From positions 1 to 64,000 of the forward strand of contig JANYEY010000050.1 in assembly GCA_025359685.1 (NCBI GenBank): a DNA stretch of 64,000 nt, given 5' to 3'. The notes under the pieces are model-generated. The model saw only the letters and a list, made by a program, of their open reading frames with translations. It did no database searches and was not told where the DNA came from. How positions within the stretch are numbered: the first letter of the stretch is position 1; every line of letters starts with the position of its first letter. A program made the translations under genes and the position numbers. This document shows positions 35,844-45,273 of the stretch, piece after piece. The DNA is from Sphingomonadaceae bacterium. Lineage in GTDB: Bacteria; Pseudomonadota; Alphaproteobacteria; Sphingomonadales; Sphingomonadaceae.

Positions 35844-37511
35844 ATGACCGAGCACACGACAGTTAACGGCGGGCGGCTGCTAGTCGATTGCCTCGTCGCC
35901 CAAGGCGCCGACCGCATCTTTACAGTTCCGGGCGAAAGCTTTCTGGCGGTGCTTGATGCGCTGCACGACACTCCCGAGATCGAGACGGTGGTGTGCCGCC
36001 AGGAAGGCGGCGCAGCGTTCATGGCCTGCGCCGATGGGGCGATGACCGGCAAACCGGGCGTGTGCTTCGTCACCCGCGGTCCCGGCGCGACCAATGCCAG
36101 CATCGGCGTCCACGTCGCGATGCAGGATTCGCAAGCCATGCTGCTGTTCATCGGCGACGTCGATCGCGGCATGAAGGACCGCGAAGGTTTTCAGGAAGTC
36201 GATTTCGGCGCGATGTTCGGCCCGCTGGCCAAGCTGGTGCTGCGGATCGACGATGCTGCGCGCATTCCCGAATATGTCGCGCGGGCATGGAACGTGGTCT
36301 TGGCGGGCCGCCCCGGCCCGGTGGTGATCGCTCTGCCCGAAGATATGTTGCTCGAACAGGTGACCGGCGCTCAGCCGCGCCCTGCCGTCGCTCGCCCGGC
36401 GCAGGCCGTCTGCCCGGACGCAATGGGCGTGCTGATCGAGATGATCGAAGCTGCTGCGTCTCCGATCGCGATCGTCGGCGGTGCGGGCTGGCACGCCAAG
36501 GCGCGGCAGCACTTCACCAGCTTTGCCGAGCGGATCGGCCTGCCCGTGGCTGGCGCGTTCCGCCGTCAGGATGCAATTTCGAACGCCAGCCCGGTCTGGG
36601 CCGGCAACCTCGGCTATGGCCCCAATCCCAAGCTGGTCGAGCGGATCAAAGGGGCTGATCTGGTCATCGCAGTCGGCGCGCGGCTGGGCGAGGCCACGAC
36701 CGACAGCTATACTTTGGTCACGCCCGAACATCCGGGCCAACTGCTGGTTCACGTTCACCCCGATCCAAACGAACTCGGCCGGGTCTACCGCGCCGATCTC
36801 GCGATCTGCGCCGATATGGCCGAGTTCGCCGAAGCCGCCGACCTGTGGGACGATGATTTGATCTCGTTCGATGCGGGCCAAGAAGCGCACCTCGAATGGC
36901 TGGACTGGACGACCGCAAAGCCCGCGCCCTACCCGCTCGATATGGCCGCCTGCGTCACCGAGATGCGCGACATGCTGCCGGGCGACAGCATCATCTGCAA
37001 CGGCGCGGGCAACTTCTCGGGCTGGTGGCACCGTTATTGGCACTACGATGGTTTCCCGACCCAGCTTGCGCCGACCGCCGGAGCGATGGGCTATGGCGTT
37101 CCCGCCGCGGTTGCAGCAGCGCTGCGCCATCCGGAACGGACCGTGGTCGCGCTGGCCGGAGACGGCGATTTCCTAATGAACGGTCAGGAACTGGCCACTG
37201 CGGTACAATACGGCTGCGACCTGCTGGTCGTGCTGGTCGACAACAGCGCTTACGGCACAATCCGCATGCATCAGGAACGCGAGTTTCCAGAGCGGGTTTC
37301 GGGCACCACGCTGCACAACCCTGATTTTGCGGCGCTGGCGGTGGCTTATGGTGGCTGGGCAACCCGGGTCGAGACGACAGATCAGTTCAAGACGGCGCTG
37401 GCCGAGGCGCAGAGCCGCAAGGGGCTGCGGCTGTTGCACCTTATTATCGATGTCGAGCAGTTAAGCGCTGGCGGGGCGACGATCTCGGGGCTGCGGGCAC
37501 GCAAAGCCTAG
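35844..37511 (+). CDS. Thiamine-diphosphate enzyme, acetolactate-synthase-like
   Basis: 555 residues with the three-domain ThDP layout. The catalytic Glu sits in VCRQEGGAAFMACADG near the N terminus; the central FAD/NAD-like domain follows; the C-terminal ThDP/Mg motif is GDGDFLMNGQELATAVQ with N and YGTIR downstream. Identity within the family (acetolactate synthase, glyoxylate carboligase, benzoylformate decarboxylase-type) cannot be fixed. It stands alone without the small regulatory subunit of true biosynthetic acetolactate synthase, which favours a catabolic role. Confidence 0.85.
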   Translation: MTEHTTVNGGRLLVDCLVAQGADRIFTVPGESFLAVLDALHDTPEIETVVCRQEGGAAFMACADGAMTGKPGVCFVTRGPGATNASIGVHVAMQDSQAMLLFIGDVDRGMKDREGFQEVDFGAMFGPLAKLVLRIDDAARIPEYVARAWNVVLAGRPGPVVIALPEDMLLEQVTGAQPRPAVARPAQAVCPDAMGVLIEMIEAAASPIAIVGGAGWHAKARQHFTSFAERIGLPVAGAFRRQDAISNASPVWAGNLGYGPNPKLVERIKGADLVIAVGARLGEATTDSYTLVTPEHPGQLLVHVHPDPNELGRVYRADLAICADMAEFAEAADLWDDDLISFDAGQEAHLEWLDWTTAKPAPYPLDMAACVTEMRDMLPGDSIICNGAGNFSGWWHRYWHYDGFPTQLAPTAGAMGYGVPAAVAAALRHPERTVVALAGDGDFLMNGQELATAVQYGCDLLVVLVDNSAYGTIRMHQEREFPERVSGTTLHNPDFAALAVAYGGWATRVETTDQFKTALAEAQSRKGLRLLHLIIDVEQLSAGGATISGLRARKA

Positions 37512-37550
37512 AGGTCCTCTCCATTTTGCGAAGCCAAATGGGGAGGACCT
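37512..37550. repeat. Intergenic hairpin repeat (AGGTCCTCTCCATTT type), copy 1
   Basis: AGGTCCTCTCCATTT and AAATGGGGAGGACCT form a 15-bp stem with one G-T pair around the loop TGCGAAGCC. It follows the ThDP gene directly, and the same left arm recurs at 63757-63771. The remaining bases to 37711 show nothing further. Confidence 0.6.
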
Positions 37551-37711
37551 GAGCTGTCTCATCTCAGACCATTTTCCTACATCGCTTCGCAATGGTACTA
37601 TCGTCACTGCTCGTTGAACTGGTTCGATCCACAAATCGCAGGCGAATGGGCCAGACAAGCACTCGGCCCGCACACGTTTTGGTGTCAACTTAGTGTGACC
37701 TTTGGCGCAAA

Positions 37712-38131
37712 TCACGCGTTCGACAGCGCCAGAATATGCTCCCACTCGGCCGGTTTGACCGGCGAGATCGAGAGGCGGAACTTGGTCAGCAGGTCCATGT
37801 CGGCCAGCGCCGGATCGGCCTTGATTTCCTTCAGCGTTACCGCCCGCTTGAGCTTCCGCACGGGCTTGACCTTGACCGAAGTCCACCGGCCGGTGTCGTC
37901 GGTCGGGTCCTGGAAGCCGGCCTTGGTAATCTTGATGATCCCGACAATCTCCACCCCCACGTTCGAATGGTAAAAAAACGCTTCGTCACCTACCTGCATC
38001 GCGCGCAAGTGGAGCCGTGCGGTGTAGTTGCGCACGCCATCCCAGGTGCCCTCACCCTCAGTCACCAGATCGTCCCAGCCATAGACATCGGGTTCGGACT
38101 TGAGCAGCCAGTACGATTTGATTTTGGTCAT
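37712..38131 (-). CDS. EVE-domain protein
   Basis: 139 residues. EVE hallmarks: YWLLKSEPDVYGWDDL at the start, TWDGVRNYTARLHLRAMQVG, and AFFYHSNVG. The EVE fold is related to PUA and YTH and is thought to bind modified bases in RNA or DNA. It lies alone with divergent oxygenase gene upstream. The function here is unknown, but the family assignment is firm. Confidence 0.92.
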   Translation of the reverse strand: MTKIKSYWLLKSEPDVYGWDDLVTEGEGTWDGVRNYTARLHLRAMQVGDEAFFYHSNVGVEIVGIIKITKAGFQDPTDDTGRWTSVKVKPVRKLKRAVTLKEIKADPALADMDLLTKFRLSISPVKPAEWEHILALSNA

Positions 38132-38207
38132 TCCAGCGCCCCGAAAAAGGTCTATGCACCCTCACTTAGCAATGCTCATAGCAAGGCAATTATGGACCCG
38201 TCCACCA

Positions 38208-39146
38208 ATGGTACTCGATAAACTCCCCGTCCTCTCGCTGGCCGACGACCAGGCCCGCTTTTCGCAAGATATCGGCGAAAGCTTCCGCAATTCCGGCTTC
38301 GCGCTGGTCAAGGATCACGGCATCGACGCCGATCTGATCGCCAAGGCCTGGAAGCTGACCGAAGACTTCTTCGCGCTCCCAGAAGCCGAGAAGCGCAGCT
38401 ATTTCGATGCGGCCAAAGCAGGTGCGCGCGGATACACCCCGTTCGGAACCGAGATTGCGAAGGGTGCCAAGGTCAGCGACCTCAAGGAATTCTGGCACGT
38501 CGGGCGCGATCTGCCCGAAGGCTCGCCGCTCGCCGATGCCTCGATGCCGCCCAACGTCTGGCCCACCCGTCCGGCAGAGTTCCGCGACGTGCTTGAGGCG
38601 CTTTACGCGCAGTTCGACATTGCCGGGGCGACGATCCTGTCGCGCATTGCGGTCTATCTCGGGCTCGATGAGCACTGGTTCGATCCCGCCATCGAAGACG
38701 GCAATTCGGTGCTGCGCCTGCTCCACTATCCGCCGCTGACGGGCATCGACGGCGAGGCGATACGTGCCGGGGCGCACGGCGATATCAACCTGATCACGCT
38801 ACTGCTCGGCGCTGAGGAAGCGGGCCTCGAATTGCTGACCAAGGAAGGCAACTGGATTTCGGCCTCTCCGCCCGAAGGCGCGCTGGTCATCAACGTCGGC
38901 GACATGCTCGAGCGGTTGACCAACCACATGCTGCCCTCGACCATTCACCGGGTGCGTAATCCGGATGCGGCGCGCGCGCAGTTCAGCCGCTATTCGATGC
39001 CGTTCTTCCTCCACCTGCGCAGCGATTTCCCGATTCGGACGCTGCCGCAATGCGTCACCCCGGACAATCCCGATCGCTATCCGCAGCCAATTCTGGCCGA
39101 CGAATTCCTCCAGCAGCGCCTGCGCGAAATCGGGCTCAAGAAGTAG
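38208..39146 (+). CDS. 2-oxoglutarate/Fe(II) dioxygenase, isopenicillin-N-synthase family
   Basis: 312 residues. N-terminal DIOX_N segment (LSLADDQARFSQDIGESFRN) and a jelly-roll core. Iron ligands are H and D in AHGDINLITLL and the distal H in STIHRVRNP; the RYSMPFF segment gives the Arg/Ser that hold 2-oxoglutarate. The substrate is unknown; bacterial relatives oxidise small molecules. The ATG at 38208 (MVLDKLPVLSL) begins the family-conserved sequence. The gene stands alone. Confidence 0.88.
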   Translation: MVLDKLPVLSLADDQARFSQDIGESFRNSGFALVKDHGIDADLIAKAWKLTEDFFALPEAEKRSYFDAAKAGARGYTPFGTEIAKGAKVSDLKEFWHVGRDLPEGSPLADASMPPNVWPTRPAEFRDVLEALYAQFDIAGATILSRIAVYLGLDEHWFDPAIEDGNSVLRLLHYPPLTGIDGEAIRAGAHGDINLITLLLGAEEAGLELLTKEGNWISASPPEGALVINVGDMLERLTNHMLPSTIHRVRNPDAARAQFSRYSMPFFLHLRSDFPIRTLPQCVTPDNPDRYPQPILADEFLQQRLREIGLKK

Positions 39147-39244
39147 CAGGCCTACCCGCTAACGCGACGTAAAGCCGTCCTTAACGCTATTTTCAGGCCT
39201 CTCTGCGACACCTCGTCCTCGATACGATAAGGGGACGAACGCGC

Positions 39245-40885
39245 ATGGCGCGGAGCGGCATGACCGATGCTGGACACGAAGCGGATTCACCGCGCCTTGG
39301 GCGTTCGAACCGCGATATCGTGACGCTGGGCATCGCCAGCGCCGCCATTGTCATGTTCGTCGGCACCGGCGGCTCGGTCTTGCCCCGGATCGTGCGGCAA
39401 CTTGCCGGCGACGGTGCCGGACCCGATTTGCTGCTGACCAACGCACTGCTGCTCAACATCGCCCTCGTGATTTTCGGATGGCGGCGATACCGTGACCTCG
39501 CGGCCGAAATAGCCGAGCGGCGCAAGGCGGAAAAGCTTGCCCGCGATCTGGCCGAACACGATGCGCTGACCGGCTGCCTCAACCGCCGCAGCATCGGTAA
39601 CGCCGCGAGCGCCCTTTGCCTTGCAGCTCACCAGCGCGGCGACCTGGCGGCTTTCATCATGCTTGACCTCGACCGCTTCAAGCAGGTCAACGATGCCAAT
39701 GGTCACGCGGCAGGCGATTGCCTGCTGGGCGAAGCAGCAAGCCGAATCCGTGCGCTTCTGCCACCGGGCGCCTTGCTGGCGCGGCTTGGCGGGGATGAAT
39801 TTGCGGTGGTCATGGCCGTTGCAGCCAGTCGCGGCAATGAGGCCGAACGCTTGGCTGAAGGCCTGATCCACGCGGTTGCCCAGCCGGTCTCATTCGGCGA
39901 GTTCGAACTGGAAACCACGATTTCTGCCGGCATCAGCCGCACGACCATTGGCGAGCCGGTCGATGTGCAGGCGCAGCTTCACATGGCCGACATCGCCATG
40001 TACCATGCCAAGCGCAACGGCCGAAACCGGCTGGCATGGTTTGAGCCGAACATGGAAAACGAACAGCGGTTCCGGTCCGAAATTGCCTCAGGCATCCGCC
40101 GCGGCATTCCGCTCGGCGAATTCGTCCCGTTTTATGAAAAGCAGGTCGATCTTGAAAGCGGCACGATCGTCGGCTTCGAGATGCTGGCGCGGTGGAATTC
40201 GCCGCGGCTCGGGATGGTCAATCCCGAGATCTTCATCCCCGTGGCCGAAGAGATCGGCATGATTGCCGAGCTGTCCGAAAGCCTGATCCGCCAAGCCTTG
40301 CACGATGCCAGGAACTGGGATCCCAAGCTGACCCTGTCGGTCAACATTTCGCCGGTTCAGTTGCGCGATCCGTGGTTTTCGCAAAAGCTGCTCAAAATCC
40401 TGGTCGAGGCAAACTTTCCGCCGAGCCGCCTAGAGATCGAAGTTACCGAAAGCTGCCTCCATGAAAATGTCGGGCTGGTCCGCTCGCTGATCTCCAGCCT
40501 CAAGAACCAGGACATCACGGTCAGCCTCGATGACTTCGGCACTGGCTACAGCTCGCTGTCGCAGCTGCGCTCGCTGCCGTTTGACCGGATCAAGATCGAC
40601 CGTAGTTTCGTGATGTCGCTGCTCGAAGACAAGGACAGCGCGACGATCATCCAGTCGATCATCCAGCTGGGCGAAGGCCTGGGCCTGCCGATCACTGCCG
40701 AAGGGATCGAGAGCGAGGCGGTGCTGGCGGAGCTTAAGCGCTACGGCAAGTTCAAGGGTCAGGGCTATCTCTATGGCTACCCCGAGCCGGCCGACCGAAC
40801 CCAAGCAACCTTGGCGCAGCTCGACTTGCTGCTCGAAATGCCGGACAAGATCGAAGCCGGGTCCAGGCGCAAGGCCGCTGGCTAG
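39245..40885 (+). CDS. Membrane GGDEF/EAL protein
   Basis: 546 residues. Two N-terminal membrane helices (about 27-50 and 62-80), a short coiled linker, then a GGDEF domain (RLGGDEF, intact) and an EAL domain whose signature reads EML (VGFEMLARW), followed by DDFGTGYSSLSQL and ITAEGIES. It may make, break, or sense cyclic di-GMP. Both domains keep core residues, so dual activity is possible. There is no periplasmic sensor domain beyond a short loop. Confidence 0.9.
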   Translation: MARSGMTDAGHEADSPRLGRSNRDIVTLGIASAAIVMFVGTGGSVLPRIVRQLAGDGAGPDLLLTNALLLNIALVIFGWRRYRDLAAEIAERRKAEKLARDLAEHDALTGCLNRRSIGNAASALCLAAHQRGDLAAFIMLDLDRFKQVNDANGHAAGDCLLGEAASRIRALLPPGALLARLGGDEFAVVMAVAASRGNEAERLAEGLIHAVAQPVSFGEFELETTISAGISRTTIGEPVDVQAQLHMADIAMYHAKRNGRNRLAWFEPNMENEQRFRSEIASGIRRGIPLGEFVPFYEKQVDLESGTIVGFEMLARWNSPRLGMVNPEIFIPVAEEIGMIAELSESLIRQALHDARNWDPKLTLSVNISPVQLRDPWFSQKLLKILVEANFPPSRLEIEVTESCLHENVGLVRSLISSLKNQDITVSLDDFGTGYSSLSQLRSLPFDRIKIDRSFVMSLLEDKDSATIIQSIIQLGEGLGLPITAEGIESEAVLAELKRYGKFKGQGYLYGYPEPADRTQATLAQLDLLLEMPDKIEAGSRRKAAG

Positions 40886-40931
40886 GGCGCGGCCCTTTAC
40901 GTGACCGCGAGCAGCGCATAAAGCCCGCGCC

Positions 40932-41744
40932 ATGCGCGTCCCCTTCGTCAAGATGCACGGCCTCGGCAACGATTTCATCGTGCTGGACGCCCGCGGCGGC
41001 GCCTTGCCGAGCATGACGCGGAGCCTGGTCACGGCGCTTGCTGACCGGTTTACCGGGATCGGCTGCGACCAGCTGATCGTGCTCGAACCGAGCGACCGCG
41101 CCGACCTGACCATGCGGATCTTCAACCACGACGGCGGCGAGGTTGAAGCCTGCGGAAACGCGACCCGTGCGGTTGGGCTGCTGCTCGGCAAACCGGCGCG
41201 GATCGAAACCCTCGGCGGCATGCTCATGGTCGATCTGGCAGCGGGCGGTATCAGCGTCGATCTGCCCACGCCGCGCCTTGAATGGGATGCCATCCCGCTC
41301 GCCTACGCGATGGATACCTTCAATCTGCCGGTCGCTTGGGAACAGCTCGACAGCCCATCGGCAGTCAATGTCGGCAACCCGCACGTGGTGTTCTTCGTCG
41401 CTGACTGCAACGGCGTAGAGCTTGACCGGCTGGGCCCTGAAATCGAGCACGATCCGCTGTTTCCAGAACGCATCAACGTCAATGTCGCCACGGTCGAAAG
41501 CCGCCAGCGCATCCGCCTGCGGGTGTGTGAACGCGGGGTCGGCGAAACCCGCGCTTGCGGGACCGGAGCCTGCGCCACCGCAGTCGCGGCGATCCGGCGC
41601 GGACTGGTCGATCACGAAGTCACGGTCGCCCTCCCCGGCGGCGAACTGCAGATCGCCTGGGCCGGACAAGGCCCGATCCGGATGACCGGCCCCGCCGCGG
41701 AAAGCTTTCGCGGCGACTTCGACTTGGCGGACTATCCGGCGTGA
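40932..41744 (+). CDS. dapF: Diaminopimelate epimerase
   Basis: 270 residues. Two catalytic Cys, in EACGNATRAV and ACGTGACATAV, are in place in the duplicated fold. It converts LL- to meso-diaminopimelate for lysine and peptidoglycan. It opens a coupled run: the mtaB start overlaps its stop by 4 bp (GTGA), then ftsY and yciB follow with overlaps. Confidence 0.95.
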   Translation: MRVPFVKMHGLGNDFIVLDARGGALPSMTRSLVTALADRFTGIGCDQLIVLEPSDRADLTMRIFNHDGGEVEACGNATRAVGLLLGKPARIETLGGMLMVDLAAGGISVDLPTPRLEWDAIPLAYAMDTFNLPVAWEQLDSPSAVNVGNPHVVFFVADCNGVELDRLGPEIEHDPLFPERINVNVATVESRQRIRLRVCERGVGETRACGTGACATAVAAIRRGLVDHEVTVALPGGELQIAWAGQGPIRMTGPAAESFRGDFDLADYPA

Positions 41745-42916
41745 GCCTTCAAGTCGTTTCGCTTGGCTGCCGGCTCAACTTGTCCGAAAGCGAACGGATG
41801 CGCGGCTTCTTGCCACAGGATCAGGACCTGGTGGTAATCAACAGCTGCGCGGTAACCGCCGAAGCCGTCCGCCAGACTCGCCAGGCGATCCGCAAGGCCC
41901 GGCGCGAGCACCCCGAAGCGCGGCTGCTGGTGACGGGTTGCGCGGCGGAAATCGAACGGGCTGCAATTGCCGCCATGCCTGAGGTCGATGGCTTGGTAGC
42001 CAATGCAGCCAAGCTCGATCCGCGCAGCTGGAACGTCGCCCCCTGCCCGCCCAGTCCTGATCAGTCGCGCCACTCCCGTGCCTTCATCGCGGTCCAGAAC
42101 GGCTGCGACCATGCCTGCACGTTCTGCGTAATTCCGCAGGGGCGCGGGAACAGCCGCTCGCTCGCGCTCGATGAAGTGTTGCAGGAGATAGACCGGTTTG
42201 TGCAGCGCGGTGCTGGTGAAGTGGTTCTGACCGGCGTGGACCTGACCAGCTGGGGTCATGACCTGCCCGGCGCGCCTCGCCTCGGCACGCTGGTCGCCGC
42301 GATTCTCGCCGCGTTTCCGCGACTTGAACGCTTGCGGTTATCGTCGGTCGACGGGATTGAGATCGATCCTCTGCTGTTCGAACTGATCGTCAGCGAAGCG
42401 CGGGTGATGCCGCACGTCCACGTCTCACTGCAGCACGGCAATGACCTCATCCTCAAGCGAATGAAGCGCCGCCATTTGCGCCGCGATGCTGTCGATCTGG
42501 TGTGCAAGCTCAAGGCCATGCGGCCCGAGATCGCCATCGGCGCGGACCTGATCGCCGGGTTCCCGACCGAGGACGACGCCGCCCATGCCGACAACTTGTC
42601 GATCGTGACCGAGCTTGGCATCGTGCACGGCCACGTGTTCCCCTATTCGCCGCGTCCCGGCACTCCGGCTGCGCGAATGCCGCAGGTTGCCCCGGTGCTG
42701 GCCAAGGCGCGCGCCGCGGAACTGCGTGTTGCCGTGGCCAAGCAGCGAGCGGCGTGGCTGGCGGTGCAGATCGGCAAGCCGCTCAGCGTGCTTGCGGAAC
42801 GCGATGGAACCGGCCATGCGCCAAACTTCGCCCGGGTGCAGTTGCCGCCCGCAACCCCTGCCGGATCGATCGTGACCGTGACCCCCACCCGCATCATCGA
42901 AGGCCTGCTGGCATGA
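41741..42916 (+). CDS. mtaB: tRNA t6A37 methylthiotransferase MtaB
   Basis: 391 residues, GTG start at 41741. N-terminal MTTase domain with Cys ligands in SLGCRLNLSESE, INSCAVT and VTGCAAE, then a radical-SAM core CDHACTFC with VIPQGRGNSRS. The protein inserts a methylthio group in t6A at position 37 of tRNA. The longer frame into dapF is not conserved. Confidence 0.9.
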   Translation: MSLQVVSLGCRLNLSESERMRGFLPQDQDLVVINSCAVTAEAVRQTRQAIRKARREHPEARLLVTGCAAEIERAAIAAMPEVDGLVANAAKLDPRSWNVAPCPPSPDQSRHSRAFIAVQNGCDHACTFCVIPQGRGNSRSLALDEVLQEIDRFVQRGAGEVVLTGVDLTSWGHDLPGAPRLGTLVAAILAAFPRLERLRLSSVDGIEIDPLLFELIVSEARVMPHVHVSLQHGNDLILKRMKRRHLRRDAVDLVCKLKAMRPEIAIGADLIAGFPTEDDAAHADNLSIVTELGIVHGHVFPYSPRPGTPAARMPQVAPVLAKARAAELRVAVAKQRAAWLAVQIGKPLSVLAERDGTGHAPNFARVQLPPATPAGSIVTVTPTRIIEGLLA

Positions 42917-43836
42917 GCGAAGCGACCTGGTCCGACCGCGTGCTCGGCGGCTTCCGCAAAACTTCCGAACGGCTGGGTGAAAACCTTGCCGGGATCGTCA
43001 GCAAGACCCGGCTCGACGAGGCCCAGCTCGACGAGCTTGAAGACGCGCTGATCCTCTCCGACCTCGGCCCGCGCGCCGCTGCCCGCATCCGCGAAAAGCT
43101 GGCGGGTGAACGATTCGAGCGCGGCGCTGACGAGGCATCGATCCGGGCCGCCGTGGCAGAGGAAATCGCCGCGATCCTGCGCCCGGTGGCGAGGCCACTC
43201 GATGTGGTCGCCTTCCCGCGCCCGCAGGTGATCCTGGTGATCGGGGTCAACGGCAGCGGCAAGACCACCACTATCGCCAAGCTGGCGCACTATTTCCAGG
43301 AGCTTGATTACGGGGTGATGCTGGCGGCGGGCGACACCTTCCGCGCCGCCGCGATTCAGCAGCTTGCGGTCTGGGCTGAGCGGGTCGGCGTTCCGATCAT
43401 CACCGGGCCCGAGGGCGGCGATCCCTCGGCGGTAGTGTTCGATGCGGTCAAGGCGGCGACCGAGCAGGGCATCGATGCGCTGATCGTCGACACCGCCGGG
43501 CGGCTCCAGAACAAGCGCGAGTTGATGGACGAACTCGCCAAAATCCGCCGCGTGCTTGGCCGGCTTAACCCCGAAGCGCCGCACGATGTCGTGCTAGTGC
43601 TCGATGCCACTAACGGACAAAATGCTTTGCAGCAGATCGATACCTTCAAGGAAGTGGCCGGAGTGACCGGACTGATCATGACCAAGCTCGACGGCACCGC
43701 GCGCGGCGGGGTGCTGGTCGCCGCAGCCGAGCAATACGGCCTGCCGATTCACGCGATCGGGGTCGGCGAAAAGCTCGACGACTTACGCCCGTTCGACCCC
43801 GATCTGGTCGCGCGCGTGATTGCCGGGGTGGTCTGA
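42913..43836 (+). CDS. ftsY: Signal recognition particle receptor FtsY
   Basis: 307 residues. The NG domain is complete: helical N part, G1 GVNGSGKTTTIAKLA, G2/G3 DTAGRLQN with AAGDTFRAAAIQQL, G4 TKLDGTARGG, and the closing GVGEKLDDLRPFD. The acidic N-terminal A domain is nearly absent, as often in alphaproteobacteria. It docks SRP-bound ribosomes at the membrane. The start overlaps the mtaB stop by 4 bp. Confidence 0.95.
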   Translation: MSEATWSDRVLGGFRKTSERLGENLAGIVSKTRLDEAQLDELEDALILSDLGPRAAARIREKLAGERFERGADEASIRAAVAEEIAAILRPVARPLDVVAFPRPQVILVIGVNGSGKTTTIAKLAHYFQELDYGVMLAAGDTFRAAAIQQLAVWAERVGVPIITGPEGGDPSAVVFDAVKAATEQGIDALIVDTAGRLQNKRELMDELAKIRRVLGRLNPEAPHDVVLVLDATNGQNALQQIDTFKEVAGVTGLIMTKLDGTARGGVLVAAAEQYGLPIHAIGVGEKLDDLRPFDPDLVARVIAGVV

Positions 43837-44501
43837 TGGAAAGCGCAGCACCCAAGGCGAAGGCCAAGTCGGGCTGGCTCAATATCGCGGTCGATTACGG
43901 CCCGGTGCTGGTGTTCTTCCTGAGCTATCGCCACTTCTCACCAAGCGACCATAACGACGCGATCGGCGAAATGCTGGCGGTGGTCAAAAGCACGGCTGCG
44001 TTCATGCTTGCCGCGATCACCGCGCTCATCGTATCGCGCTGGCGGCTCGGGCACATCTCGCCGATGTTGTGGCTTTCGACATTGCTGATCGTCGGTTTCG
44101 GCGGGCTTACGATCCTGCTGCGCGATCCGGTGTGGATCCAGATCAAGCCGACCGCGATCTACCTGCTGTTCGGCGTGGCTTTGCTGGTCGGCTACGCGCG
44201 CCGCAGGCCGCTGCTCAAATACCTGCTCGAGGCCGCGTTCGAAGGGCTCAGCGACGAAGGCTGGCTCAAGCTTTCGCGCAACTGGGGCATCTTCTTTTTC
44301 GCCCTCGCCGCGCTGAATGAGGTTCTGCGCCAGATCTACAACGTCGAGCTCGGCAATTTCGGCACCTGGATCGCGCTCAAACTGTGGCTGTTCATGCCGC
44401 TGTCGTTCCTGTTCACCTTCACCCAGCTGCCGATGCTCCTGAAGCACGGGCTGATGCAGCAGGCCGAGGGAGAGGTTCTGGCTGATCCGCCGCACGAGTG
44501 A
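43836..44501 (+). CDS. yciB: Inner-membrane septation protein YciB/IspA family
   Basis: 221 residues with five or six membrane helices. Signatures DYGPVLVFFLSY, PTAIYLLFGVALLVG and SRNWGIFFFALAALNE match YciB/IspZ. It takes part in cell-envelope upkeep and division. The start shares one base with the ftsY stop, continuing the coupled dapF-mtaB-ftsY-yciB unit. Confidence 0.92.
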   Translation: MESAAPKAKAKSGWLNIAVDYGPVLVFFLSYRHFSPSDHNDAIGEMLAVVKSTAAFMLAAITALIVSRWRLGHISPMLWLSTLLIVGFGGLTILLRDPVWIQIKPTAIYLLFGVALLVGYARRRPLLKYLLEAAFEGLSDEGWLKLSRNWGIFFFALAALNEVLRQIYNVELGNFGTWIALKLWLFMPLSFLFTFTQLPMLLKHGLMQQAEGEVLADPPHE

Positions 44502-44602
44502 ATAAGTCACGCAGGGGCGGTGACAACCTCGCGGAAACGCGCAATAGTGCGCTCTACAGGGTTCGCGCTCGAATTTTCGCTTCACAGAATTAGGGGGAAG
44601 CA

Positions 44603-45190
44603 ATGGCCAAGTTTTTCGGAAATCTTCATCTGGTGCTGCTCGCCGGCCTCGTGCTGTCGCTGGTCGTAATGTACCACTTCGTCGGCGCATCGCAGGGCGC
44701 GCTGCCGATCGATGCCAATTCGGTGCTGCGCTGGCTGCACGTGTTCTTCGCCATCGTGTGGATCGGGCTGCTCTATTACCTGAACTTCGTGCAAGTGCCG
44801 ACCATGCCGAAAATCCCCGCCGAACTCAAAGGCGGCGTCACCGGCTACATCGCGCCCAAGGTGCTGTTGTTCTTCCGCTATGGCGCGCTGCTTACAGTTT
44901 TGACCGGCCTCGCGATCGCCTTCGTCAATGGTTACGGTGACCGGGCGATGCGCTTCCGGGGCGCCACCGCGGCTGAAAATCTGATCGGCCTGGGCATGTG
45001 GCTCGCGCTGATCATGGCCTTCAACGTGTGGTTCATTATCTGGCCGGCGCAGAAGAAAATCCTCGGCCTGGTTGACGCCACGCCTGAGCAAAAGGCCGCT
45101 GCCGCGCCGCGTGCGCTCTATGCCAGCCGCACCAATGTGCTGCTGTCGCTGCCGATGCTCTACTGCATGGTCAGCGCCAACCTAGGTTAA
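44603..45190 (+). CDS. Four- to five-helix membrane protein, urate hydroxylase PuuD-like
   Basis: 195 residues. It resembles the membrane part of PuuD: RWLHVFFAIVWIGLLYYLNF with a conserved His, a central helix LLFFRYGALLTVLTG, GLGMWLALIMAFNVWFIIWP and a C-terminal NVLLSLPMLY. The cytochrome c domain of full PuuD is missing. A heme-binding role is plausible from the conserved His residues. It is followed by a strong terminator (45212-45245). Confidence 0.75.
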   Translation: MAKFFGNLHLVLLAGLVLSLVVMYHFVGASQGALPIDANSVLRWLHVFFAIVWIGLLYYLNFVQVPTMPKIPAELKGGVTGYIAPKVLLFFRYGALLTVLTGLAIAFVNGYGDRAMRFRGATAAENLIGLGMWLALIMAFNVWFIIWPAQKKILGLVDATPEQKAAAAPRALYASRTNVLLSLPMLYCMVSANLG

Positions 45191-45211
45191 AACCGGATCG
45201 ATCACCGAGAG

Positions 45212-45245
45212 GCGCGGCGTCCCACCTGGGGCGCCGCGCTTTTCT
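45212..45245 (+). terminator. Intrinsic terminator after the PuuD-like gene
   Basis: GCGCGGCGTCCC, loop ACCT-type, GGGGCGCCGCGC, then TTTTCTTTT. GC-rich stem and T-run fit a plus-strand rho-independent terminator. Confidence 0.8.
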
Positions 45246-45273
45246 TTTGGGCCCGGCATGGTAATCCGCCGCC

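Noticed and set aside
35880-37130. 416-codon minus-strand frame opposite the ThDP enzyme
   Set aside because: Shadow of a GC-rich gene; the plus-strand protein carries catalytic and cofactor motifs.
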